Shown: in pieces, positions 27,123 to 34,385 of the stretch | Layout of the letters: every line of letters starts with the position of its first letter | Position numbering within the stretch: position 1 is the first letter of the stretch | DNA from: Marinifilum caeruleilacunae | GTDB taxonomy: Bacteria > Bacteroidota > Bacteroidia > Bacteroidales > Marinifilaceae | DNA: 64,000 nucleotides | Reading direction: 5' to 3' | Assembly: GCF_013141825.1 (NCBI RefSeq) | Contig: NZ_RZNH01000017.1 | Location: 1-64,000 of the forward strand | Program-made: the position numbers and the translations under genes | Notes under the pieces: model-generated | Database searches by the model: none | What the model saw: only the letters and a program-made list of their open reading frames with translations | What the model was told of the DNA's origin: nothing

Positions 27123-28658
27123 ATGAAAAAATTATTATATATACTTAGTGCAAGTATCCTGTTGGGATTGTCTTCTTGTGACGAAGATTTTATGGATACA
27201 AAATCGCCAGACCAGTTAACTGGTGATAGCTTTTGGAGAAATGTGAGCGATGCAGAAGCCGGATTGGCAGCTGCCTACTCGCAAATGGAATGTGCAACCT
27301 CGTACTGGGGATTTGCAGAAATTAAATTCCCTGTTGAAATGTACCCATCAGATTTGGTAAGAATTGGTGGCGATGCATACAACTATGAAGATTGGTTGTC
27401 GATTTACAACTTTAACGTAAACTCTGCAAACACGCAAACTACTTCGTATTGGAACATCCACTACAAAGGAATTAACTTTGCAAACCAGGTGATCGAAAAA
27501 GTAGGTGAAATGACCGAAGAGCAAATCGATCAGGCAAAGAAAAATGAAATTATTGCCGAAGCTCACTTCTTAAGAGGATACTATCACCTTAAGCTGTTAT
27601 TGGCCTGGGAGAAAATTATTGTAAGAGATGCTTACCCTAAAGGACTTTCGGATATCGATAAAGCATTAAGCGAAAGAACCGAATGTTGGGATTTTATTGT
27701 AGCTGATTTTGCAAAAGCTGCTGCTACTCTTCCTGGTTCGTACGATAGCGCAAACGTAGGTAGAGTAACCAAATGGGCTGCTTATGCATACCTTGGAAAA
27801 GCGAACCTTTACCGCGCTGGTGAAGAAAGCGCCAACTCTGGTGAGTATTACAATGCAGCAAAAACGGCTTTCGCCGAAGTGGTAAACTCAAACAACTTCT
27901 CTTTGGTTGATAATTTCATTAGCATGTTCGATGGAACAAACCAGAACTCAAGCGAAGCAGTTCTTGAATTGCAGCTTTCGAACAATACCGATAATGGTGC
28001 ATGGTTCAAGTTCCCACATCACCGTTGGATCAAGCCTAAAGGTTTGTACGGATGGGACGAAATTGCAGGTAGCGCATTCTTATTGGAAGAGTTTAAAAAA
28101 GAAGGCAAAGTAGCAACAGATGGTCGTTACGATCACCGCTTGTACGGAACCTTATTCTTCGATGATGACTATTTTAACGATTCTGATAACCCAAGAGTTT
28201 ACGGATACACCTTCAGAGAATGGTGGGATGCAAGCAGCACTGCTTACGATTACACTGGTTTCAGAAAATATTTGCCATCAACAAGAGAAGAGCTGGATGC
28301 TTACAGCCATGGTAACAACATGCCATTAATGAGATATGCTGATGTTTTATTGATGTATGCAGAAACGCTAAACGAGCTGAACGAAACTGCAGCAGCTATT
28401 CCACATATCAACAATGTAAGAGCTATGCATGGTGGTCTTCCTGCAATGACTGGAACAGATAAAGCAGCTGTTACAGCACAAATCGAACACGAAAGAATTT
28501 GTGAATTTGCAATGGAAGGTTCACGTTTCCACGACCTGCGTCGTTGGGGCAAGCTGAACGAAACCATGGCTGCCCATGGTAGAAGCGGTGTAACTGATGC
28601 TAGTCACTTTTTCCCTATTCCGGAATCAGAAGCCAATTCGAACAACAACATAGATTAG
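27123..28658 (+). CDS. SusD/RagB-type outer-membrane lipoprotein
   Basis: The surface lipoprotein lid of the SusC transporter, 511 residues. The lipobox ends L-S-S-C (C19). SusD features follow: the N-terminal helix region (S-F-W-R-N-V-S-D-A-E-A-G-L-A-A-A-Y), TPR-like helices (F-L-R-G-Y-Y-H-L-K-L), and a C-terminal region with M-P-L-M-R-Y-A-D-V-L-L-M-Y-A-E and E-R-I-C-E-F-A-M-E-G-S-R-F-H-D-L-R-R-W-G. Together with SusC it should bind peptides or a related polymer. The transcript may end at the hairpin at 28699-28728. Confidence 0.93.
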   Translation: MKKLLYILSASILLGLSSCDEDFMDTKSPDQLTGDSFWRNVSDAEAGLAAAYSQMECATSYWGFAEIKFPVEMYPSDLVRIGGDAYNYEDWLSIYNFNVNSANTQTTSYWNIHYKGINFANQVIEKVGEMTEEQIDQAKKNEIIAEAHFLRGYYHLKLLLAWEKIIVRDAYPKGLSDIDKALSERTECWDFIVADFAKAAATLPGSYDSANVGRVTKWAAYAYLGKANLYRAGEESANSGEYYNAAKTAFAEVVNSNNFSLVDNFISMFDGTNQNSSEAVLELQLSNNTDNGAWFKFPHHRWIKPKGLYGWDEIAGSAFLLEEFKKEGKVATDGRYDHRLYGTLFFDDDYFNDSDNPRVYGYTFREWWDASSTAYDYTGFRKYLPSTREELDAYSHGNNMPLMRYADVLLMYAETLNELNETAAAIPHINNVRAMHGGLPAMTGTDKAAVTAQIEHERICEFAMEGSRFHDLRRWGKLNETMAAHGRSGVTDASHFFPIPESEANSNNNID

Positions 28659-28698
28659 GTTAGTTAATTAGTAGTTAATTATTAGTTACGCATGACTT

Positions 28699-28728
28699 GA
28701 AGTGCCCTCAGCAATTTGAGGGCACTTC
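28699..28728 (+). terminator. Terminator-like hairpin after susD
   Basis: A perfect 12-base-arm hairpin (GAAGTGCCCTCA with TGAGGGCACTTC, 6-base loop). It lacks a strong T-run, so it may terminate or stabilise the 3' end. Confidence 0.6.
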
Positions 28729-28762
28729 ATCTCATCATGCCATTAGGCAATAAAAATTTAAG

Positions 28763-28770
28763 TAAATTCG
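28763..28770 (+). promoter_or_regulatory. Possible promoter of the LysO genes
   Basis: TAAATTCG differs by one base from TAnnTTTG and lies 27 bases before the first lysO ATG. No convincing -33 box. Confidence 0.35.
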
Positions 28771-28797
28771 CCCCAAAGAACAAAAAGAATAATTATC

Positions 28798-29070
28798 ATG
28801 ATTACAGTTTTAGTATTAATGACCTTGGGTATTGGTTTGGGTTTTTTCGTAGGGAAGTTTCCAAAAGTTATTAAAGGGGTTGACAAAATGACCACCTGGT
28901 CGATTTATTTATTGCTGTTCCTTTTAGGTATCGGTGTAGGTTTAAACGAGAAGATCATTAACAACTTGCATACCATTGGTTTGCAAGCCTTAATATTGAC
29001 CATAGGTGCAATTATAGGCAGTTTGGTTTTCGCATACATTACCTACAAACTTTTTTTTAAAAGCAAATAA
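28798..29070 (+). CDS. LysO-family lysine exporter, N-terminal subunit
   Basis: A 90-residue membrane protein with three hydrophobic segments (about residues 1-18, 33-51, 63-84) corresponding to the start of LysO (Lys_export family), which exports lysine. In E. coli LysO is one chain of about 300 residues; here it is two genes. The second half starts 23 bases downstream in another frame with its own ATG. Both halves are intact, so I read this as a genuine two-gene form. The location next to peptidase genes fits release of excess lysine during growth on peptides. Confidence 0.8.
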   Translation: MITVLVLMTLGIGLGFFVGKFPKVIKGVDKMTTWSIYLLLFLLGIGVGLNEKIINNLHTIGLQALILTIGAIIGSLVFAYITYKLFFKSK

Positions 29071-29093
29071 GCTAACAACAGAACTTTTATACC

Positions 29094-29699
29094 ATGAAGA
29101 ACAGCCTTATCATACTTGGATTTTTTGCGTTGGGATTAATTCTGGGACTAACCAGATTTCTTCCAGAAGTAATAATGGAATCTGATTTCTCACTTTATGC
29201 CCTTTACCTTTTAATGTTTTTGGTAGGAATTGGCATTGGTGCCGACCGATCATCCTGGAGGGTGATTAAGGAAACCAACATTAAAATTATACTTGTACCC
29301 TTGTGCGTTATCATTGGCTCATTGGTTGGTGTTGGGCTAATCTCTGTATTCACACCCGGAATACAATTAAAAGAAGCTTTAGCAGTAGGAGCCGGTTTTG
29401 GTTACTATAGTTTATCTTCTATTTTCATCACTCAAATTAGCGGCGAAACCTTAGGAGTTATCGCTCTACTATCAAACATCTTACGTGAAATCATCACATT
29501 GCTTGCCGTACCTGTTTTTGTAAAATACTTTGGTAAACTTGCCGGTATTGCATCGGGTGGAGCCACAGCAATGGATACAACACTTCCCATCATATCAAAA
29601 TACACGGGAAAAGAATGGGCAATCATTGCCATATTTAGCGGAATTGTGCTAACAATACTGGTTCCTTTCCTTGTTCCTTTTATTCTGGAAGTGTTCTAA
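29094..29699 (+). CDS. LysO-family lysine exporter, C-terminal subunit
   Basis: A 201-residue inner-membrane protein with six or so hydrophobic segments. It includes the Lys_export motifs G-I-G-I-G-A-D-R-S, V-G-A-G-F-G-Y-Y-S-L-S-S, and G-G-A-T-A-M-D-T-T-L-P. It probably pairs with the 90-residue protein just upstream to form a complete lysine exporter. The M6 protease gene follows 19 bases later on the same strand, so the three genes are likely an operon. Confidence 0.87.
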   Translation: MKNSLIILGFFALGLILGLTRFLPEVIMESDFSLYALYLLMFLVGIGIGADRSSWRVIKETNIKIILVPLCVIIGSLVGVGLISVFTPGIQLKEALAVGAGFGYYSLSSIFITQISGETLGVIALLSNILREIITLLAVPVFVKYFGKLAGIASGGATAMDTTLPIISKYTGKEWAIIAIFSGIVLTILVPFLVPFILEVF

Positions 29700-29718
29700 T
29701 TAAATTAGAATTTAACCC

Positions 29719-31533
29719 ATGTTCAAATACACTACTAATCTACTTTTTGTTCTTTTCTTTTCAATTCAAGTATTTGCTCAAACAGATGTTCCTACAGGTG
29801 CCCCTGTTTGCAACGATCCAATTCAAATTACAATACTAAACGGCAATAAGCTGGAAGTAATTTGCAGAGGTGATAGCAGATTACATTGGATGGAAACAGA
29901 AGATGGTTATATGCTATCGCAATTCGAAAATCAGTATTTTTTCGCAAAAATTGCTGATGGTAAATTGATTAAAACGGATATAACCGTTTCTAAAGCCAAC
30001 ATTACTGCCAATAGAACAAAGCTGAATAAGCTGCGTATTCAAAACGATCAAGCTTTATCCGCTATTCAATATCGTTCAAAATCGCTAAAAACCATAGGTG
30101 GTGTTCCTGCCAAAGGAAAAATTAAAATCCCGGTTTTATTGGTCGATTTTGCTAACCAACTACACACCCGAAGCAAGGAAAATGTAGAAGAAATGTTCAG
30201 TCAGGATGGACACAATAACTACGGAAGCGTAAAAGAATATTACCTGAGAGCCAGTCACAACCAACTTGACATTGAGTTTGAAGTTTTTGGTTGGTATCAG
30301 TCTGGTCTGACAACACAAGAAGTTGCAGAAAACAAAGGTGGAAAAGCTGCCGGTAAACTCGTAAAAAAAGCCGTAGAACTTGCACATGCCGATGGCGTTG
30401 ACTTCTCGCCATATGATAATGATGGTGATGGCGATGCCGATGTGCTTGTTGTGATGCATGCTGGATTGGGTGCCGATCATTATGGGCAGGAAGAGTACAT
30501 CTGGCCAAGATCGTGGGCACTACAATATACAGTTGGTTTGCCACAAACTTACGGCGACCTAAAAGTAAACGACTATGTAATTGCATGCGAAATGCGCGAA
30601 TATGACGGCAGCTGGCAAGATGCTGGAATTGGTACTTTTGTTCATGAGTTTGGGCATGCTCTTGGTCTTCCCGACCTTTACGATGGCACTGGAAATTCGA
30701 ATGGCCTAGGTCATTGGGCCATCATGTCGGCCGGATCTTGGTTGAACAGGGGCTATAAACCATCAAACTTTTGTGCATGGGCACGTGTAAAAATGGGTTG
30801 GGATGAACCTAAAGTTCTTCAGTACGACGATTATGGCAATTATAGTATGAACTCCTCAAATATCAATCAAAATGAGGTGTACAGAATTAATACTACCAAT
30901 GACAACGAATATTTCCTACTTGCCAATAAACAAGCAGAAGGAAATGATATCGGACAACCTGCATCAGGCCTGGCAATTTTTCATATTAATGAACAAAAGG
31001 CAAATCAGGATTACAACGTAAACGATGACCGCGACAACCCGGGCGTTCGCTTTGTTGAAGCAGATTTTAATGAAAACCAGGGCTTATATAACGCCATGGA
31101 TAGAGGTAAAGCAAGCGATCTATTCCCAGGAACCACCAACAAAACAGAATTTGGACCACATTCAAACCCGAATTCCAACTTGTTTAATGGTGAAGGTTCA
31201 GAAGTGTGGATTCGCGATATCAAATTGGAAAATGCCCTGCTAAGCTTTTCATTAAACCAGGTAACAGGCATTACATCAATTGATGAAACATCAGATCTTA
31301 TCCTTTATCCAAATCCGGTGAAAGATTACATTAAAGTAAGAGGTTCACGTGAAATTCTTGCAAATGCCAGCATCGAAATATATCATGCCAATGGAAGTAA
31401 AATGCTTGAAAAAACATTGAATTCTTTTCAGGACGAAGAGCAAATTAATCTTCAATTTTTACCCAAAGGTGTATACCTGATCAAGATTATTAGTGATAAA
31501 AATATCTATTCTAAAAAAATAGTAAAATACTAA
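29719..31533 (+). CDS. Secreted M6-family metalloprotease with T9SS sorting domain
   Basis: A zinc metalloprotease of 604 residues. The signal peptide ends V-F-A-Q (about residue 21). The zinc motif is H-E-F-G-H-A-L-G-L-P-D (H309, H313, D319; catalytic E310), the extended metzincin-like form used by M6 (immune inhibitor A-like) proteases. An Asp-rich stretch, D-N-D-G-D-G-D-A-D (about 233-241), probably binds calcium. The C-terminal 80 residues start L-I-L-Y-P-N-P-V-K-D-Y and end K-K-I-V-K-Y, the type A sorting domain of the type IX secretion system. It is thus exported to the surface or outside. It would cut proteins into peptides for the SusCD pair and the exopeptidases encoded nearby. Confidence 0.92.
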   Translation: MFKYTTNLLFVLFFSIQVFAQTDVPTGAPVCNDPIQITILNGNKLEVICRGDSRLHWMETEDGYMLSQFENQYFFAKIADGKLIKTDITVSKANITANRTKLNKLRIQNDQALSAIQYRSKSLKTIGGVPAKGKIKIPVLLVDFANQLHTRSKENVEEMFSQDGHNNYGSVKEYYLRASHNQLDIEFEVFGWYQSGLTTQEVAENKGGKAAGKLVKKAVELAHADGVDFSPYDNDGDGDADVLVVMHAGLGADHYGQEEYIWPRSWALQYTVGLPQTYGDLKVNDYVIACEMREYDGSWQDAGIGTFVHEFGHALGLPDLYDGTGNSNGLGHWAIMSAGSWLNRGYKPSNFCAWARVKMGWDEPKVLQYDDYGNYSMNSSNINQNEVYRINTTNDNEYFLLANKQAEGNDIGQPASGLAIFHINEQKANQDYNVNDDRDNPGVRFVEADFNENQGLYNAMDRGKASDLFPGTTNKTEFGPHSNPNSNLFNGEGSEVWIRDIKLENALLSFSLNQVTGITSIDETSDLILYPNPVKDYIKVRGSREILANASIEIYHANGSKMLEKTLNSFQDEEQINLQFLPKGVYLIKIISDKNIYSKKIVKY

Positions 31534-31628
31534 CTGATTAATAAATATTTATTCGGGTACAGTTTTTACAATTTTCAAATTATTATTTGCGTTTTTTTTC
31601 TAAATTTACCCAAGACAAATTCAAATGT

Positions 31629-31703
31629 ATGTTTCTATTTAACGACTACATAACGCACTACAATAACTCGTACAAAGGCTTGTACGAGTGTTGGATTTGT
31701 TAA
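31629..31703 (+). CDS. 24-residue micro-ORF upstream of the aminopeptidase gene, copy 2
   Basis: The ATG at 31629 leads to TAA at 31701-31703. The product starts M-F-L-F-N-D-Y and ends S-Y-K-G-L-Y-E-C-W-I-C. It has the same length as copy 1 (23551-23625), aligns without gaps, and shares nine identical residues, seven of them in the last eleven. The codon region for N13-K16 can pair with that for L18-C21 (10-base arms, 4-base loop), and the next hairpin has the Cys24 codon in its loop. DNA identity between the copies is low outside the last codons, so conservation at protein level and at pairing level suggests selection and not a recent repeat. It may be a regulatory leader peptide for the peptidase operon or a small functional peptide. 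Not a family I recognise. Confidence 0.6.
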   Translation: MFLFNDYITHYNNSYKGLYECWIC

Positions 31704-31744
31704 TCCCTCCCATATTCACGATTGTATCAGAAATTCTTATTTCT
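31666..31744 (+). promoter_or_regulatory. Three consecutive hairpins over and after micro-ORF copy 2
   Basis: Hairpin 1 has arms ACTCGTACAA (31666-31675) and TTGTACGAGT (31680-31689). Hairpin 2 is GGATT-TGTT-AATCC (31693-31706), with the last Cys codon in the loop. Hairpin 3 is AGAAAT-TCTT-ATTTCT (31729-31744). The order and the TGTT loop match copy 1 while the stem sequences differ. Confidence 0.5.
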
Positions 31745-31815
31745 CAACACTTTATATTTTCTAATGGAATTACTGTATCCTTTAGAATTTGCCAAAACAC
31801 CATAAATCCAACCTT

Positions 31816-33198
31816 ATGTTTACAAAAGAAACTTATCAAAAACGCAGAGAACTATTAAAATTAACAGTAAAATCGGGCATTCTATTATTCTTGGGGAATG
31901 ATGAATGTGGCATGAACTATGCCGATAATACATATCACTACCGCCAGGATAGTACCTTTTTATACTTCTTTGGTTCCGATTATGCCGGCTTAAATGCCAT
32001 TATTGATATCGATGAAAATCGTGAAATTATTTTTGGTGATGAATTGACTATCGACCATATCGTTTGGATGGGTACCCAACCTACCATAAAAGAAAAGAGT
32101 GAAGCAGTTGGTATTAACGAAACTGCACCAAGCAATCAACTTAAGGAGTATTTAGGCAAAGCAATTGCTCAAGGCCGTAAGGTACATTATCTACCTCCTT
32201 ACCGTCCGGAGCACCAGGTTAAATTATTGAACTGGATGAATATTCATCCGGATCAGGCTGTAGAAAATTCATCGAGCGAATTTGTTCAGGCAGTTGTAAA
32301 TCAAAGAAATTACAAAACGGAAGAGGAAATTATTCAGATAGAGGAAGCTGTAAACATTACCGCAGATATGCACCTAACGGCAATGAGAATGGCTAAGCCT
32401 GGGATGAAAGAATCGGAAATTGCTGCTGCGGTGCAGGAAGTTGCCATTCGCGCAGGTGGTCAGCTTTCTTTTCCAACAATTGCGACAATAAATGGCCAAA
32501 CATTACACAATCACTATCATGGAAACACCATTAAAAGTGGTGATATGGTCTTGATTGATTGTGGTGCCGAAAATGGGATGCACTACGCAGGTGATATGTC
32601 GAGCACATTCCCTGTGAACAAAACATTTACCGAACGACAAAGAGAAATTTACCAGGTTGCCTTAAATGCACACGAAGCTGCCATAGCTGAGTTAAGACCT
32701 GGCGTTCGTTTTAAAGATGTACACCTGAAAGCTTGTAAAACCATTGCCGAAGGAATGAAGCAAATGGGTTTCATGAAAGGCGATATGGATGAAGCCGTTC
32801 ATCAGGGTGCACACGCATTATTTTTCCAATGTGGATTGGGACATATGATGGGATTGGATGTTCATGATATGGAAAATCTTGGAGAAGTATATGTAGGCTA
32901 CAATGGTGAGGCAAAAAGCACGCAGTTTGGTTTAAAATCCTTGCGTTTGGGAAGAGAATTAGAGCCAGGCTTTGTACTCACAATCGAACCTGGAATTTAC
33001 TTTATCCCGGAACTAATTGATATGTGGAAAGCAGAAAAGAAATTTGCCGATTTTATCAATTACGATAAAGTAGAAGAATACAAGAATTTTGGAGGATTGA
33101 GAAATGAAGAAGATTTCTTGATTACAAAGGATGGAGCTCGTTTATTAGGTAAGCCGATTCCTAAAACCATTGAAGACGTAGAATCTCAAAGATCATAA
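31816..33198 (+). CDS. pepP: Xaa-Pro aminopeptidase (M24B)
   Basis: A dimetal exopeptidase removing N-terminal residues that precede proline. I start at ATG 31816; the frame reaches back to a TTG at 31789. The 460-residue protein has an N-terminal creatinase-like domain (to about 165) and a C-terminal pita-bread domain. Metal ligands are D248 (V-L-I-D-C-G-A), D260 (H-Y-A-G-D-M), H343 (L-G-H-M-M-G-L-D-V-H-D), E391 (T-I-E-P-G-I-Y-F) and E431 (L-R-N-E-E-D). No signal peptide, so cytoplasmic. It heads a run of genes for proline peptides and hydroxyproline, and is preceded by a structured leader with a micro-ORF. Confidence 0.93.
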   Translation: MFTKETYQKRRELLKLTVKSGILLFLGNDECGMNYADNTYHYRQDSTFLYFFGSDYAGLNAIIDIDENREIIFGDELTIDHIVWMGTQPTIKEKSEAVGINETAPSNQLKEYLGKAIAQGRKVHYLPPYRPEHQVKLLNWMNIHPDQAVENSSSEFVQAVVNQRNYKTEEEIIQIEEAVNITADMHLTAMRMAKPGMKESEIAAAVQEVAIRAGGQLSFPTIATINGQTLHNHYHGNTIKSGDMVLIDCGAENGMHYAGDMSSTFPVNKTFTERQREIYQVALNAHEAAIAELRPGVRFKDVHLKACKTIAEGMKQMGFMKGDMDEAVHQGAHALFFQCGLGHMMGLDVHDMENLGEVYVGYNGEAKSTQFGLKSLRLGRELEPGFVLTIEPGIYFIPELIDMWKAEKKFADFINYDKVEEYKNFGGLRNEEDFLITKDGARLLGKPIPKTIEDVESQRS

Positions 33199-33424
33199 TT
33201 ATACCAAATCTACATTAAAATGAACTCAATTATTTTGTTCTTTTGCGTTTATCTTTCGTTAAAAAATATCCCCGTAGCTTAGGCTATGCATCTATTTTTT
33301 ATCTCATCTAAACCCAAAATATTCCAAATAATTTAAAGCTCATTTTAAAATAGAATTGGAATTAGTTTTTGTTTCCATCTGGAGGGTGAGAGTCTCAGCT
33401 CTCCCCTCTTACACCATTGAACCA
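33199..33424 (+). other. Intergenic region with hairpin before the reductase gene
   Basis: It holds a hairpin at 33382-33408 (GAGGG-t-GAGAG pairing with CTCTC-CCCTC, one bulge, 6-base loop) that ends 16 bases before the preferred ATG of the next gene. No T-run follows. It may modulate translation of the reductase gene. Otherwise nothing recognised. Confidence 0.45.
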
Positions 33425-34384
33425 ATGCTAATACTCAATCAAAATCAGATCAAAAACCTCTTTTCAAGCCATGAGGTTCTTGAAGCAATAGAGCGGGCTT
33501 TCAAAATTTTCCACGAAAACAAATTTGAAATGCCTGATCGGATGCATGCGCATCACGAGGATATCACTCTTTTGTTAATGCCTTGTTTTACCGAAGGATT
33601 TTTTGGCACCAAACTGGTAAGTGTGAATCCAAAAAATACGGCGATAGGGAAGCCGTCTATTTATGGGAGCATGATTTTAAATGATTCCAAAACAGGTGAA
33701 CCAATTGCCTTACTAAACGGAGCTGCTCTTACTGCGGTTAGAACTGGAGCTGTTGGAGCAAGCGGCATCAAATACACGAGCAAAGAATCTGCTCAAAATA
33801 TTGGAATTATTGGAACTGGTATCCAAGGATTTACACAAGCTATATTTGCTTGTGCAGTTCGACCTGTGAAAAAAATTCATGTGTTTGACTTGAATGAAGA
33901 GAAACTGGCTGAATTTGCTGCGTCACTTCAAGAAAAATTGCCCGAAGTTGAAATATGCAGCCAAACATCATCCGAAACATTAGTGAAAGAATCGGATGTT
34001 ATTATTTGTGCTACCAGTGCAAATGAGCCTGTAATTCCAGATGATCCGGAACTGCTAAGAGGCAAATGTTTTATTGGCATTGGATCGTACAAACCAAACA
34101 TGAGAGAATTGCCTGATGCTCTGTTTTCACTGATTGAAAATGTATGGGTAGATACGCCTTTTGCTGCTTTTGAAAGTGGAGATATTGCAAAGCCTCTCGA
34201 AAAAGGTTTACTAGGCGAAAAACAGGTAAAACCCATTAGCAATTTGGTGGCAAACGAAACTTATGACTCATCGGAAACAAGCTTCTTTAAATCGGTAGGA
34301 ATGGCATTGTTTGATGTCCTTGTAGCCGAATACCTGTATCAAAAAGCAATAAAAGAAAACATCGGAACCCAAATCGACTTATAA
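33425..34384 (+). CDS. Ornithine cyclodeaminase/mu-crystallin family protein, probable pyrroline-2-carboxylate reductase
   Basis: An NAD(P)H-dependent enzyme of the OCD/mu-crystallin superfamily, 319 residues from ATG 33425. The frame is open from 33356, but the extra 23 residues do not look like the family. It shows the family N terminus with P-D-R-M-H-A-H, the substrate region T-A-V-R-T-G-A-V-G-A, and the Rossmann motif I-G-I-I-G-T-G-I-Q-G. Some members reduce delta1-pyrroline-2-carboxylate to L-proline. The trans-3-hydroxyproline dehydratase gene two genes downstream makes exactly that substrate, so I favour this activity. Ornithine cyclodeaminase or another imine reductase remains possible. 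It lies 1 base from the S9 peptidase gene. Confidence 0.8.
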   Translation: MLILNQNQIKNLFSSHEVLEAIERAFKIFHENKFEMPDRMHAHHEDITLLLMPCFTEGFFGTKLVSVNPKNTAIGKPSIYGSMILNDSKTGEPIALLNGAALTAVRTGAVGASGIKYTSKESAQNIGIIGTGIQGFTQAIFACAVRPVKKIHVFDLNEEKLAEFAASLQEKLPEVEICSQTSSETLVKESDVIICATSANEPVIPDDPELLRGKCFIGIGSYKPNMRELPDALFSLIENVWVDTPFAAFESGDIAKPLEKGLLGEKQVKPISNLVANETYDSSETSFFKSVGMALFDVLVAEYLYQKAIKENIGTQIDL

Positions 34385-34385
34385 A

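Larger units (their letters stand above)
31534..31815 (+). other. Leader region of the Xaa-Pro aminopeptidase gene
   Basis: This 282-base stretch holds the second micro-ORF (31629-31703), its hairpins (31666-31744) and a weak promoter-like TAAATTTA at 31601-31608 (TAnnTTTG with the last base changed). The aminopeptidase ATG is 112 bases past the micro-ORF stop. I see no terminator for the M6 gene here. Confidence 0.5.

Noticed and set aside
28798-29699. LysO region as a frameshifted pseudogene
   Set aside because: Both parts have their own starts, intact membrane segments and a clean 23-base gap with stop and ATG; this fits a two-gene exporter.
23538-31744. The two leader elements as copies of a mobile palindromic (REP-like) repeat
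   Set aside because: Outside the last codons the copies have little DNA identity, while the encoded 24-residue peptides align gap-free. A recent dispersed repeat would show the reverse. I keep them as a coding and structured-RNA family.
33230-33300. Short 20-codon open frame ending near the GTAGCTTAG stretch as a third micro-ORF
   Set aside because: Its ending does not match the G-L-x-E-C-x-I-C motif and no hairpin with a Cys codon in the loop is present.
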